A stretch of 64,000 nucleotides of DNA from CAILZL01 sp963748005 (GTDB lineage Bacteria; Pseudomonadota; Gammaproteobacteria; Steroidobacterales; Steroidobacteraceae): the NCBI GenBank assembly GCA_963748005.1, contig CAVVHH010000002.1, forward strand, positions 1,302,001 through 1,366,000. Reading direction: 5' to 3'. This document shows, piece after piece, positions 1 through 9,964 of the stretch (its first letter is position 1; every line of letters begins with the position of its first letter). Made by a program: the position numbers and the translations under genes. The notes below the pieces were generated by a model. The model searched no databases. It worked only from the letters and a program-made list of their open reading frames with translations, and had not been told where the DNA came from.

Positions 1-3
1 GAC

Positions 4-462
4 ATGACTACGCTCACGGTGAACGGCCGAACCCACCAGTTGGACAACATTGATCCGGCGACACCCTTGCTATGGGTGCTGCGCGATCATCTCGGCCTGC
101 TGGGTACCAAGTATGGTTGCGGCATCGGCCAGTGCGGTGCCTGCACCGTGCATTTGAATGGCACGCCGACACGTTCGTGCTCACTGCCGCTGTCTGCCGC
201 GGCCGGTCAGCCAATTACCACCATTGAAGGCCTGGCCAAGCCGGACGGCACGCTGCATCCGCTGCAACAGGCGTGGGTTGAACTCGATGTGCCGCAATGC
301 GGTTACTGCCAGGCGGGCCAATTGATGAGCGCGGCTGCGCTGCTGAAGCAGAAGCCCAACCCTACTGATGCCGACATTGATGCCGCCATGGCTGGCAATA
401 TCTGCCGCTGCGGCACCTATCTGCGCATTCGCGCCGCCATCCACACTGCTGCCAAAGCCTGA
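4..462 (+). CDS. (2Fe-2S)-binding subunit of a molybdenum hydroxylase, IorA-like
   Basis: Small iron-sulfur subunit (152 aa) that passes electrons from the molybdopterin subunit encoded just downstream. Eight cysteines match the family: C39, C44, C47 and C59 form the plant-type ferredoxin cluster, and C99, C102, C134 and C136 (CGYC and CRCG motifs) form the helical-bundle cluster. The length is usual for the isoquinoline 1-oxidoreductase alpha / CoxS family. The stop is followed after 10 bases by the start of the large subunit, so the two are co-transcribed. The start lies at the window edge, so upstream signals cannot be seen. The substrate is not predictable; aldehyde or N-heterocycle oxidation are the family options. 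Confidence 0.93.
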   Translation: MTTLTVNGRTHQLDNIDPATPLLWVLRDHLGLLGTKYGCGIGQCGACTVHLNGTPTRSCSLPLSAAAGQPITTIEGLAKPDGTLHPLQQAWVELDVPQCGYCQAGQLMSAAALLKQKPNPTDADIDAAMAGNICRCGTYLRIRAAIHTAAKA

Positions 463-472
463 GGATCGAGCC

Positions 473-2749
473 ATGAACAACGTGCACGATCAGTACAACC
501 AGCGCGCCCTGACCAATCGCGACAGTGACGCGCAAGTACAGGCCATCATGGCCAATGCCTTGAATGAAAAAAAACCATCCGTGTCGCGACGAATGTTTCT
601 CAAACTTGCCGGGCTGTCGGGCGGTGGTCTGGCGCTGGCTTTTTATCTGGGCGATTCGCAAACCGCACATGCGCAGAACGCATCAGCAACTTTTGCGCCA
701 AACGCCTTTGTGCAGATCAGCAACGACGGTTCGATTCTGATTTATTCCAAAGGTCCGGAAATCGGTCAGGGCATCAAGACCGCTTTTCCCTTGATCATCG
801 CCGAAGAGCTGGATGCCGACTGGAACCGCGTGCATGTTGAGCAGGCGCCGATCAATCCGGCCGTATATGGCTCGCAGGGTGCAGGGGGTTCGACGTCGAT
901 CCCCAACAACTGGGATCAACTGCGCCAGGCCGGCGCAGTGGTGCGGGCCATGCTGGTCAGTGCCGCAGCACGCGAATGGAACGTGAGCGAAACCGATTGC
1001 CGTACCGGCAACAGCATGGTCACCTGCAAGGACGGTCGCACGCTGGGTTATGGCGCCCTTGCCAGCAAGGCGGCGCAGTTGCCCGTACCGGATGCGAAAT
1101 CGGTGAAACTCAAGGAACGCAGTGAATATCGACTGTTAGGCAAGCGCTACCTCGGCGTAGATAACCGCAAGGTGGTCACCGGCCAGCCGCTGTTCGGCAT
1201 CGACACCGTGCTGCCCAACATGCTGTATGCCGCGTATGAAAAATGTCCAGCCTTCGGCGGCAAGGTGAAGTCAGCCAACCTGGATGAAATCAAGAAGCTG
1301 CCGGGTGTGAAGGATGCCTTCATCGTTGAAGGCAATGGCATTGCCACCGAAGTCATGCCTGGTGTGGCGATCATTGCTACTTCCACCTGGGCGGCGTTCA
1401 GCGCCAGGAAAAAATTGCAGGTTGTCTGGGACGAAAGCAGCGCCTCTCACGACAGCTGGACCGAGTTCGTCAAACAGGCGCAGCAACTGGCCAAACAAAG
1501 TGGCAAGGAAACGCTGCGCAACGATGGCGATGTCGATGCAGCCTTCGCAGCCGGCAAGCAGATCGAAGCTTTTTATACTTATCCCTATCTCTCGCATGCC
1601 ACGCTGGAACCGCAGAACTGCACCGCCTGGTACCGCGATGGCGCCATTGAAATCTGGGCGCCGTCGCAACAGTCCGATCGTGCGATTCCATTGATTGCCA
1701 AGACCGTGGGTCTGCCCGTCGAACGCATCACTGTCCATCAAACCCGTGTTGGCGGCGGCTTTGGCCGCCGTCTGATGAACGACTACGTGTGCGAAGTGGC
1801 GGCCATCGCCAAACGCGTCAATGCGCCGGTGAAGCTCACCTGGACACGCGAAGACGACATGACGCACGACCTGTATCGTGTTGCTGGCTTCCACGCGTTC
1901 AAGGGTGCCGTGGATGCACAGGGCAAACTCAGCGCGTGGCAGGATCACTTCATCAGCTTCACCGCCGATGGCAAAACGCCGGTCTCGGGCGGCAATCTGG
2001 AAGTCGATCAATTTCCCGCACCGTTGCTGCCGAATCTGCGCTTCACACAAACCCTGCTGAATTCGGGTACGCCCACCGGCCCTTGGCGCGCACCGCGCTC
2101 CAATGGCATTGCCTACGCCGTGCAAAGCTTCGTGCATGAACTGGCGGTGGCGGCAGGTCGCGATCATCTGGAGTTTCTGCTGGAAATCATGGGCCAGCCG
2201 CGCTGGCTGGTGTCTGGCAACAAGTACTCACTCAACACTGGACGCGCAGCAGCCGTGATCAAGCTTGCAGCCGAGAAAGCCGGCTGGGGTAAACCGCAAC
2301 CCAAGGGTCGTGGTCTGGGCCTGGCTTTTCACTTCAGTCATGCCGGACATGTGGCCGAGGTGGTCGATCTCAGCGTCGCTGCCGACAAGAAAATCACCAT
2401 ACACAGTGTGGTGGTGGCCGCCGACGTGGGACCGATCGTCAATATGAGCGGTGCGGAAGCACAGGCGCAGGGCGCCGTTACTGACGGCTTGAGCATGGCG
2501 TTTGGTCAGGAAATCACGATTGAACAGGGACGCGTACAGCAACACAACTTCAATGAGTACAGCCTGTTGCGCATGCCGTATGCACCAAAGGTCGAAGTGC
2601 ATTTCATTCAGAGCGAATACAACCCGACCGGGCTGGGTGAACCCTCGCTGCCGCCGCTGCCACCCGCGCTGTGTAATGCGATCTACGCAGCCACCGGTGA
2701 ACGCGTGCGTACCCTGCCACTGGCCAAGCAGGGCTTCAAGCTGGCGTAA
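473..2749 (+). CDS. Molybdopterin-binding large subunit, isoquinoline 1-oxidoreductase beta-like
   Basis: Large catalytic subunit (758 aa) of a two-subunit xanthine-dehydrogenase-family hydroxylase. I start it at ATG 473; an in-frame upstream extension would only overlap the small subunit. Residues 38-44 (SRRMFLK) and a hydrophobic stretch ending in AHA near 67 form a Tat signal, typical of the IorB/periplasmic aldehyde dehydrogenase branch. The VGGGFGRR and GPWRAPRSNG motifs line the cofactor pocket, and GLGEPSLPP near the C-terminus carries the conserved active-site glutamate. There is no FAD subunit nearby, so electrons probably go to a cytochrome, which is an inference. Confidence 0.93.
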   Translation: MNNVHDQYNQRALTNRDSDAQVQAIMANALNEKKPSVSRRMFLKLAGLSGGGLALAFYLGDSQTAHAQNASATFAPNAFVQISNDGSILIYSKGPEIGQGIKTAFPLIIAEELDADWNRVHVEQAPINPAVYGSQGAGGSTSIPNNWDQLRQAGAVVRAMLVSAAAREWNVSETDCRTGNSMVTCKDGRTLGYGALASKAAQLPVPDAKSVKLKERSEYRLLGKRYLGVDNRKVVTGQPLFGIDTVLPNMLYAAYEKCPAFGGKVKSANLDEIKKLPGVKDAFIVEGNGIATEVMPGVAIIATSTWAAFSARKKLQVVWDESSASHDSWTEFVKQAQQLAKQSGKETLRNDGDVDAAFAAGKQIEAFYTYPYLSHATLEPQNCTAWYRDGAIEIWAPSQQSDRAIPLIAKTVGLPVERITVHQTRVGGGFGRRLMNDYVCEVAAIAKRVNAPVKLTWTREDDMTHDLYRVAGFHAFKGAVDAQGKLSAWQDHFISFTADGKTPVSGGNLEVDQFPAPLLPNLRFTQTLLNSGTPTGPWRAPRSNGIAYAVQSFVHELAVAAGRDHLEFLLEIMGQPRWLVSGNKYSLNTGRAAAVIKLAAEKAGWGKPQPKGRGLGLAFHFSHAGHVAEVVDLSVAADKKITIHSVVVAADVGPIVNMSGAEAQAQGAVTDGLSMAFGQEITIEQGRVQQHNFNEYSLLRMPYAPKVEVHFIQSEYNPTGLGEPSLPPLPPALCNAIYAATGERVRTLPLAKQGFKLA

Positions 2750-2869
2750 TGTGAGTTCGGTATTGGTCGGGTTAGCGGCGCTATAGCGTTTACCCGACTT
2801 GCACCATGACGATGGAAATGACCTGATGCAGCCGGTATTGTGGCGCGACCCACCGCCACTACAGCAATC

Positions 2870-3949
2870 ATGCCTCAATACCTCGGCTCACCTGACTTTG
2901 ACCACCGCGCTCCCGAACGCATCGGCATCCTGCTGGTCAATCTGGGCACGCCCGCCGCGCCCACACCAGCTGCCGTACGTCGCTACCTCGATGAATTTCT
3001 TTCCGATCCGCGCGTAATCGAAACCCCACGCTGGCTGTGGTGGCTGATCCTGCACGGCGTGATCCTGCGCATTCGCCCATCCAAAAGCGCACACGCCTAT
3101 CAACAGGTATGGACCGAACATGGCTCACCGCTGCTGTTCAACTCACAACGCCTGGCCGACAAGCTGCGCGAGCAACTGCACATGCACATGCATCCAGAAG
3201 TGAAGGTCGCGCTGGGCATGACCTATGGCGAACCCTCTATCGCCCAGGCATTGAAGCATTTGCATCAAGCCAACGTCCGCAAGCTGCTGGTGCTGCCGCT
3301 GTACCCGCAGTACTCGGGCAGCACCACGGCGTCGGTATTCGATGCAGTGACACGCATCCTGCAAACCTGGCGCTGGGTGCCGGAGCTGCGCTTCATCACG
3401 CAGTATCACGATCATCCTGCCTACATCGATGCCTTGGTCAGTTCGTTACAACACCACTGGCAGCATCATGAAAAGAATCATCTGCTGCTGTCATTTCACG
3501 GACTCCCCAAACGCTACCTGCTGAATGGTGACCCGTATCATTGCCAGTGCTTCAAGACTGCGCGTCTGCTGGCCGAGAAGCTGCAGCTGCGACCTGGCGA
3601 ATGGAGCGTGAGCTTTCAATCGCGCGTCGGCCGTGAAGAGTGGCTACGTCCTTACACCGATGAAGTGTTACTCAAATACGCCAAGGAAGGACCCAAACGC
3701 ATCACCGTGGCCTGCCCCGGCTTTGCCGCCGACTGCCTGGAAACACTGGAAGAAATCGCCCTGCGTAATCGCGAAGATTTTCTCAAGGCAGGCGGAGAGC
3801 AGTTCGACTATGTGCCCGCCCTGAATGCCAGTGATAGCCATGTGCATATGCTGCGCGATATTGTCGGACTACACACTCAGGGTTGGAACGCTAGTGGCGA
3901 TCGCGGCGAGACGCAGCGTCTCGCTATGCAACAAGGGGCGCAGCGCTAG
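2870..3949 (+). CDS. hemH: Ferrochelatase
   Basis: Inserts Fe2+ into protoporphyrin IX, the last step of protoheme synthesis. The 359 aa from ATG 2870 cover the whole family; an in-frame GTG at 2840 would add ten unconserved residues. The signature LLLSFHGLPKRYL holds the catalytic H210, and the conserved acidic patch CLETLEEI follows near 289-296. The N-terminal ILLVNLGTP strand and a YPQYSGST loop (about 145-152) are also typical. There is no C-terminal Fe-S extension or membrane anchor. The VOC gene starts 2 bases after the stop, so they are probably co-transcribed. Confidence 0.96.
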   Translation: MPQYLGSPDFDHRAPERIGILLVNLGTPAAPTPAAVRRYLDEFLSDPRVIETPRWLWWLILHGVILRIRPSKSAHAYQQVWTEHGSPLLFNSQRLADKLREQLHMHMHPEVKVALGMTYGEPSIAQALKHLHQANVRKLLVLPLYPQYSGSTTASVFDAVTRILQTWRWVPELRFITQYHDHPAYIDALVSSLQHHWQHHEKNHLLLSFHGLPKRYLLNGDPYHCQCFKTARLLAEKLQLRPGEWSVSFQSRVGREEWLRPYTDEVLLKYAKEGPKRITVACPGFAADCLETLEEIALRNREDFLKAGGEQFDYVPALNASDSHVHMLRDIVGLHTQGWNASGDRGETQRLAMQQGAQR

Positions 3950-3951
3950 TC

Positions 3952-4671
3952 ATGCCAGGACGGTTTCTTGAAATCAGCGTGTTTGCACCGGAGATTCTCG
4001 AGTCCATTGCTTTTTATGAAGCATTGGGCTTTCAACAGGCAGCCACCAATGAAACCTGGACGCATCCCTATGCGGTGATGACCGACGGTCGCCTGTTTCT
4101 GGGCCTGCATCAGCAGCCAGCGAAATCGCCCACTCTGTGTTTCGTGCATGCAGAGCTTGCACATCACGCAATTCAACTGCGCGAGATCGGTATTGTCTTT
4201 GATCGCGAGCACCTGAGCAGCGACAGCTTCAATGAACTGAGCTTTCACGACCCCAATGGCCAGTACGTCCGGCTGTTGGAATCACGTACCTTTTCACCGC
4301 CCGACATCGATGCAGCCTACAGTTCCATCTGCGGCTACTTCGTCGAATACGGTATGCCCGTAAAGGAGTTCGACAGCGCACGTCTGTTCTGGGAACCACT
4401 CGGCTTCATCGCCATGGACGAAGAAGCCCGACCGTTCAACCGCGTCTCGCTCACCAGCGATCATCTGAACCTCGGCCTGCATCGCAGCCGCGCCATCCGC
4501 CAACCGCTGCTGGTGTTTGAAGATCCCGATATGCGCGAACGTTTAACTCACCTGAAAGAACGTGGCGTTGAACTCAGCGACGAAATGCCGGACTCGCTGG
4601 ATGAGCGCAGCAATGCCATTCTGATTGCGCCTGAGGGTACGCGGCTGCTGTTGATGCAAAGTGGCGCCTGA
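3952..4671 (+). CDS. VOC (glyoxalase/bleomycin resistance) superfamily protein
   Basis: 239 aa with two consecutive VOC-type modules (about 1-110 and 120-239). Each starts with a beta strand and a helix of the form 'SIAFYEALGF' or 'SARLFWEPLGF' and ends with 'DPNGQYVRLLE' or 'APEGTRLLLMQ'. VOC proteins bind a divalent metal in a paired-barrel fold and include glyoxalases, dioxygenases and resistance proteins. The enzyme activity here cannot be assigned. The start ATG is 2 bases after hemH, suggesting translational coupling, but no link to heme metabolism is known to me. Confidence 0.8.
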   Translation: MPGRFLEISVFAPEILESIAFYEALGFQQAATNETWTHPYAVMTDGRLFLGLHQQPAKSPTLCFVHAELAHHAIQLREIGIVFDREHLSSDSFNELSFHDPNGQYVRLLESRTFSPPDIDAAYSSICGYFVEYGMPVKEFDSARLFWEPLGFIAMDEEARPFNRVSLTSDHLNLGLHRSRAIRQPLLVFEDPDMRERLTHLKERGVELSDEMPDSLDERSNAILIAPEGTRLLLMQSGA

Positions 4672-4956
4672 TTGATCGACAGCAAACGACGCAGCAACCA
4701 GATGGACCGATGAGTTCTGTGTTGCAGCACACGAGTTCTGGCCCATGTGGGAACAGTCGAAAGCCCTGCCGGCGTCATCAGAAGGGCTGCTCAGGCAATT
4801 AACCACCAGTAAGACTTGCCCCTAGCCGGCTCTGTGACACACAGCCCAATCCCAAGAATTACAACCTTCAGCATTCGCCACGAGTGTGACGCACATCCAC
4901 TGCCTCCTTCTGCAACAAAATAGACTTTTCAGCCAAGGGCCGGTTAGAGCGCCGTA

Positions 4957-5484
4957 GTGGCAATTTCAACAGGCCTCCCGGAAGTGCCTGTGCAAACATG
5001 CCCATCACAATCTGGTAACAGCGAAGCCATCCGCCATCGCAGTCGCGGCATGACGCTTATTGAGCTGCTGCTGGTAATTGTCATTGCAGGCGTGCTGGTC
5101 ACTATCGCCGTTCCCTCCTACAGCCAGTACATCACGAACTCCCGGAACTCTCGGGCAATTGCCGATCTTGCCGAAATCAAGCTGCTGATCGACAAGTTCC
5201 GTTTGAACAACAATGATGGCCTGCCAATGACCCTGTCTGAAGCAGGTGCAGGCGGGCGCACCGATCCATGGGAACACCCCTATGTGTATCTGAATTTTTC
5301 AACCGTGCACGGCCTCGGGCCTTTGCGAAAAGATCGCAATCTGGTCCCCATCAACTCCGAGTTTGACTTGTACAGCAAGGGGCCGGATGGCCGAAGCGTT
5401 GCACCGTTGACTGCGTCAGCGAGCAAGGACGACATCATTGTCGCCAACAATGGTGGCTTCATCGGCAAGGCCAGCGAGTATTGA
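4957..5484 (+). CDS. GspG-like major pseudopilin / prepilin-type N-terminal methylation protein
   Basis: 175 aa with a type III prepilin signal: a basic leader ending in HRSRG followed by MTLIELLLVIVIAGVLVTIAVPSY, cut between G and M with the +5 glutamate present. The C-terminal half has the DPWEHPYVYL and FDLYSKGPDG motifs of T2SS major pseudopilin GspG, the latter around the calcium site. The start is a GTG giving a leader of about 31 residues, longer than usual; an inner GTG would shorten it. No other secretion or pilus gene is adjacent. The GGDEF-EAL gene begins 3 bases later. Confidence 0.82.
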   Translation: MAISTGLPEVPVQTCPSQSGNSEAIRHRSRGMTLIELLLVIVIAGVLVTIAVPSYSQYITNSRNSRAIADLAEIKLLIDKFRLNNNDGLPMTLSEAGAGGRTDPWEHPYVYLNFSTVHGLGPLRKDRNLVPINSEFDLYSKGPDGRSVAPLTASASKDDIIVANNGGFIGKASEY

Positions 5485-5487
5485 TCG

Positions 5488-8316
5488 ATGGCCAGCACAC
5501 CATCTGACTGGCGCCATGCCACGGGCACGCTTCTCGATCGCATCAAATCTGGCCTGCTCGGCCGCTTGGCCACACGTACTTTTCTCATGTTCGTGATCTG
5601 CGCGCTGGTACCCATCGCCGTTACCGGCCTCATCACCATCCGCCAGACCAGCAGCTATCTCGAAGAACAGGCCGCCCAGAACATGCGCATGCGTGCCAAG
5701 AGCTATGGCATGCAGCTATTTGAACGCTTGTCGCTGGTAGTCGATCTGCTGCGCAAGACAGACGGCTTGCAGATCCTTGCCGACAGTTCGTCTGCAAGCT
5801 CTCACCGCATCGACACTCTGGGAATCTTTCAACAAGGGCAGTTCAATCTCATAGCCGGTGACAGCAGCCATCTGCCTGACAGATGGAACGGCCCATCGCC
5901 GGCAGCGCTGGGCGAGGGCAACTCGACGTTGTGGGTGCAACAGGACAAGGCTCGACGTAACACCGTATACATGCTGTATCGTCCGAGTGGCGCCAGAAAC
6001 ACGGGCGTTTTGATCGCCGCGCTCAACTCCGATTACCTGTGGCAACCTGTCAAGGAATCTGAGACCTATATGGTGTGCGTCACTGATAGCCGTGGCATAT
6101 CCCTGCACTGCTCAGACGCAGATGCCCTCGATGGGATCGCGTGTAGCGCCGGGCACACCGAAGCAACCGACTGCATATCCGCAGACTGGACTCTGTTTCT
6201 TGGCGGCATGTTCGGCACCGCGGACTGGCGCATCTCCACTGACCAGCCCAAGGCCGTCGCGCTGGCCGCCGTCGACTTCTACAAGCAATTGCTGCTGACT
6301 GCCATGCTAGGCACGTTGGCGCTGGTCGCATTGGTCAGCTCCATCAGCATCCGGCGCAATCATCGGCCGCTGGAGACACTGTTGGCGGCCACCAGGCGCA
6401 TCGCCAGCGGTCAATTCAATGAATCGCTGCGGATTAACAGTGGCGACGAATATCAGGAGTTGTCGGAAGCGTTCAACGTCATGGGCACCCGAATTGCGCT
6501 GCAGTTCCGCACCATGGCGGTACTGGCGAAAATTGATCATCTGATTCTGGAGTCACCCAGTCTGGAGCCTGTCATTGAATCGATGTTGACGCAGGCCCGC
6601 GACCTGCTGACATGTCAACTGGCGTCGATAGCACTGTTTGACACGGAAGCAGAAACCCTTGGACGACTGTATCTGGTGGACGATCGTCTGCACGACAAAC
6701 CGCACCTGTCCAGAATCAGCTGGCCGATTACCAGCGTGCTTCAGCAGGGTTGCGACAACGACGGCCACCTCGTCACTCGCAACAGCCAGGGCTATGCCGC
6801 GCTGCAGCCGCTCTGGTCGCAGGGCGCTCAGCAATGCCTGTTACTGCCGGTCATGACCAGAACGCGGATGAACGCGCTGTTGATACTTGGCTATCGGACT
6901 ACTGACGACATCGAATCTGAACAACGGCAACTGGCTCGTGATCTGACCGACCGTCTGGCCGTGGCACTGACCAGCGTGGAGCGCGAGCAGGCGCTGTTCC
7001 AGCAGGCACACTATGACTCACTGACTCAGTTGCCAAACAGGTTCCTGTTCAAGGACCGGCTCGAACAGGAGCTGGCGCATGCGCGACGCGATGCCAGCAG
7101 CGTCGCCCTGTTGTTCATCGACCTGGACCGTTTCAAGCACATCAATGACTCGCTTGGCCACACGGCAGGCGATCAGCTGCTCAAACAGGCCGCCACGCGC
7201 CTCGCGGATGAATTGCGTGACATCGACACCATCGCCAGACTCGGCGGTGATGAATTCACGATAATTGTCCCGCAGCTGCGCACGACCGCCGATATCTCGC
7301 GTCTGTGCGAGCGCCTGCAACAACGCTTGAGCCGCGCGTTCGTTGTTGATGACCACGAGTTTTTCGTGGGCGCCTCCATCGGCGTGGCGCTGTATCCGAG
7401 CAATGGCAACACCGCCGAAGCTCTGCTGCGCAATGCCGACACCGCAATGTATCGCGCCAAGAACAAGGCGCGTGGCAGTTATGCTTTCTATGAAGAAAGC
7501 ATGAACCAGGAGATACAGGAACGCACAATGATCGAAAGCTTGCTGCGTCAAGCGCTGGGGCGTGGCGAACTGGAGCTTTACTATCAGCCCAAGATAGATC
7601 TGGCAACGGGTGACATCGTCAGCGCCGAAGCTTTGCTGCGCTGGAACCACCCAGACCATGGCATGATCGAACCTGCGCGGTTCATTCCTATTGCCGAAGA
7701 AACTGGACTGATCGTACCTATTGGCGAATGGGTGATCGATACGGCCTGCGCGCAGCTGCAAGCCTGGCGTCGCCAAGGCATCACACTGAAGTCCATCTCG
7801 GCAAACGTCGCGGTGCCGCAGCTGCAGGCGCCGGAATTCGTGCCGAGTGTCCAGAGAATCATGGATAAACATCAGATCGGACCCGGCATGCTGGAGCTGG
7901 AAGTGACGGAAAGCACGCTGGCTGCGGATATTGACAAGACTGCCGAGGTGCTGCATCTGCTCAGCAGTGCTGGTGTGTATCTGGCAATTGACGATTTCGG
8001 GACCGGGTATTCGTCGTTGAGCTACCTGCAATGCCTGCCAATTGACGTATTAAAGATTGATCGCGCCTTTATGCCGCGCAAATTTGATGGCAAGGATCAT
8101 GCAATCTGCGATGCAATATTGGCAATGGCGCGTGCACTGGGCAAGACCGTTGTAGCCGAGGGCATAGAGAACGCCGAGCAGCTATTGTATTTGCAGAGTC
8201 ATGGCTGTCATATCGGGCAGGGTTATTTTTTCGGGCGGGCAATCTCCAGTCAGGAATTCACCGCCCGGATGCGCAACCAGAAACCGCCGCAGACACAGGC
8301 CGCCATCGCCATCTGA
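5488..8316 (+). CDS. Membrane diguanylate cyclase/phosphodiesterase: sensor-HAMP-GAF-GGDEF-EAL
   Basis: 942 aa c-di-GMP enzyme. There is an N-terminal membrane helix (about 30-53), a periplasmic sensor region to about 260, a second helix (about 268-288), a HAMP linker, a GAF-like domain (about 350-500), then GGDEF and EAL domains. GGDEF is intact at residues 586-590, with an RDID inhibitory I-site five residues before it. The EAL motif is at 714-716 (EALLRW) and DDFGTGYSSL is present, so both activities look possible. It follows the pseudopilin by 3 bases, which suggests co-transcription and a link between c-di-GMP and surface behaviour; that link is inference. Confidence 0.93.
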   Translation: MASTPSDWRHATGTLLDRIKSGLLGRLATRTFLMFVICALVPIAVTGLITIRQTSSYLEEQAAQNMRMRAKSYGMQLFERLSLVVDLLRKTDGLQILADSSSASSHRIDTLGIFQQGQFNLIAGDSSHLPDRWNGPSPAALGEGNSTLWVQQDKARRNTVYMLYRPSGARNTGVLIAALNSDYLWQPVKESETYMVCVTDSRGISLHCSDADALDGIACSAGHTEATDCISADWTLFLGGMFGTADWRISTDQPKAVALAAVDFYKQLLLTAMLGTLALVALVSSISIRRNHRPLETLLAATRRIASGQFNESLRINSGDEYQELSEAFNVMGTRIALQFRTMAVLAKIDHLILESPSLEPVIESMLTQARDLLTCQLASIALFDTEAETLGRLYLVDDRLHDKPHLSRISWPITSVLQQGCDNDGHLVTRNSQGYAALQPLWSQGAQQCLLLPVMTRTRMNALLILGYRTTDDIESEQRQLARDLTDRLAVALTSVEREQALFQQAHYDSLTQLPNRFLFKDRLEQELAHARRDASSVALLFIDLDRFKHINDSLGHTAGDQLLKQAATRLADELRDIDTIARLGGDEFTIIVPQLRTTADISRLCERLQQRLSRAFVVDDHEFFVGASIGVALYPSNGNTAEALLRNADTAMYRAKNKARGSYAFYEESMNQEIQERTMIESLLRQALGRGELELYYQPKIDLATGDIVSAEALLRWNHPDHGMIEPARFIPIAEETGLIVPIGEWVIDTACAQLQAWRRQGITLKSISANVAVPQLQAPEFVPSVQRIMDKHQIGPGMLELEVTESTLAADIDKTAEVLHLLSSAGVYLAIDDFGTGYSSLSYLQCLPIDVLKIDRAFMPRKFDGKDHAICDAILAMARALGKTVVAEGIENAEQLLYLQSHGCHIGQGYFFGRAISSQEFTARMRNQKPPQTQAAIAI

Positions 8317-8321
8317 TTGTT

Positions 8322-9044
8322 CTACCGCAACGCCACCAGCTCGAACTTGATGGTCAACTGATCCTGCACCAGCAGTGCCCCCAGCGCGACGCTGTAGGGC
8401 GTGATACCGAAATCCGTCTGGCGCACGGTGAATTCGCCGGTCACGCGCAAAGTATTTTCGATCGTTGCCAGTTGCACCGGAACGTCGGTTTCGCGGGTCT
8501 GATCCCTGATGGTGATCTGCACCTGTAACTGGGGCTGGTCGCGCGTACCGGAAATGGACATCGAGCGCAGGCGAATTGCCGGATAGTGCTCGCCATCCAG
8601 CTGCTCCGGTTTGAGCATATTGGCTTTGGTACCAGCGCGTGCGGCATCGGTGACATTTGCGCTGAAATCAGTCCCCTCTTCGAGCCGCGCCTGCGGGTCA
8701 TCCACAATCAGATCATTCACCGGCATGGTGATGCTGAAACCGGAGTGCTCCAGCGCAGCATTCAGCCACACATAACCGGACAGCGTGCTGGAACTGATCA
8801 CGTGATTGTGGCCCAGTTGCGCCATGCTGCCGCCGCGATAAACCAGGATGTGCAAGCGCGATTGCTCGGGCGCCAGACGATACAGACGTGCGCCTTGCAG
8901 ATCGGCTGGATACTCGGCCTGTGCCGGCGCGGGCGCAGCCGGTGTGGGTGGTCGACTCGTAACACAATTGCTCAGCAGTGCGACAAGCAGCAACCCTGCA
9001 AGCGCGGTGCAGAAACGCTGCGAAACGCTTGCCGGTCGCATCAC
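8322..9044 (-). CDS. YceI-like domain lipoprotein
   Basis: 240 aa. The signal peptide ends in a lipobox LLSNC with lipidated C27, followed by a proline/alanine-rich linker (30-43). From about 50 the sequence fits the YceI-like beta-barrel family: an LDPEQS-like strand (RLAPEQSRLHILVYRGG), LGHNHVI, and a C-terminal TDFGITPYSVALGALLVQDQLTIKFEL. The family binds isoprenoid-type ligands in a lipocalin-like fold, though its physiological role is often unknown. Its ATG overlaps the stop of the upstream exonuclease gene by 4 bases, so the two are translationally coupled. Confidence 0.8.
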   Translation of the reverse strand: MMRPASVSQRFCTALAGLLLVALLSNCVTSRPPTPAAPAPAQAEYPADLQGARLYRLAPEQSRLHILVYRGGSMAQLGHNHVISSSTLSGYVWLNAALEHSGFSITMPVNDLIVDDPQARLEEGTDFSANVTDAARAGTKANMLKPEQLDGEHYPAIRLRSMSISGTRDQPQLQVQITIRDQTRETDVPVQLATIENTLRVTGEFTVRQTDFGITPYSVALGALLVQDQLTIKFELVALR

Positions 9045-9955
9045 GCCGCTCCCTGAACCTGCTCCAGCCCTCGTGCAATGCGTGCGGCCTGATGGCGCAG
9101 CAGCGGACCAAAATTGGCTGCTTCGTACAGATTGTCGAGGCGCGACAGATCAGGTGCGCGCCTTTGCAAATGCTCCAGCTCTACCTGCAAAGGCATATCG
9201 CAGGCAATTTCAGTCAGCTTTCTGGCCAGCAGCGCGGATTCCTTGTGATCGCGCAACTGGCCGACCACAAAGCCCGGATTGCGCAGTTTGAGCTTCAGCA
9301 CATGGTCGAGGTCGTCGTACAGATGCGTGATGGATTCAAAATGCCTGAACAGCATTGATGCCGTTTTCGGCCCGACGCCCGGCACACCACGAATGTTGTC
9401 CACCGCATCACCCATGATGGCCAGATAACAGGCCATGCGTTCGGGCAGCACGCCGAACTTCTGGGGAATGTCGTCGTAGTGATAGCGCTTCTCGCCCAGA
9501 TAGTCCCAGTACACATCGCCGGGGCGGATCAGCTGCGTCAGATCCTTGTCGCGCGATAGCAGCACGATCTGCTTGCCCTGGGCACGCATCAGCGTGGCGA
9601 GCGTGCCGATGATGTCATCTGCTTCGAAGGAATCGCTGGCGAAGCACGCTATGCCCAGCGCCTGGCAGACCTGCTTGCACAGTGCGAACTGGCGTTTCAG
9701 TTCCTGCGGCGCCGGCTCGCGATTGGCCTTGTACGCGGGATAGATCTGGTTGCGGAAGGAGTTGCGCAGGCTTTCGTCGAAGGCCACCGCAATATGCTGT
9801 GGTTTGACCTGCTCCAGCACATCGCCGATGAAACGCGCAAAACCATGCAGCGCATTCACCGGATTGCCATCGTGATCCACCAGCGTATTCGGTACCGCAT
9901 GCCAGGCGCGGAATACGAAAATGGAGGCGTCAATCAGGTAGACAGGTTGGGTCAC
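9041..9955 (-). CDS. 5'-3' exonuclease (flap nuclease family, PolA N-domain-like)
   Basis: Stand-alone FEN-type nuclease of about 304 aa. The N-terminal YLIDASIFVFRAWHA, the acidic FDESLRNSFRNQIYPAYKANR, FEADDIIGTLA and DKDLTQLI segments supply the metal-binding aspartates, and AVDNIRGVPGVGPKTA is the helix-three-turn-helix. It would remove 5' flaps or primers. I chose GTG 9955 because it gives the usual N-terminus; the ATG at 9985 lies inside a REP palindrome and adds an unconserved stretch. Neither start has a clear ribosome site. Confidence 0.87.
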   Translation of the reverse strand: MTQPVYLIDASIFVFRAWHAVPNTLVDHDGNPVNALHGFARFIGDVLEQVKPQHIAVAFDESLRNSFRNQIYPAYKANREPAPQELKRQFALCKQVCQALGIACFASDSFEADDIIGTLATLMRAQGKQIVLLSRDKDLTQLIRPGDVYWDYLGEKRYHYDDIPQKFGVLPERMACYLAIMGDAVDNIRGVPGVGPKTASMLFRHFESITHLYDDLDHVLKLKLRNPGFVVGQLRDHKESALLARKLTEIACDMPLQVELEHLQRRAPDLSRLDNLYEAANFGPLLRHQAARIARGLEQVQGAA

Positions 9956-9964
9956 AGGAGAATA

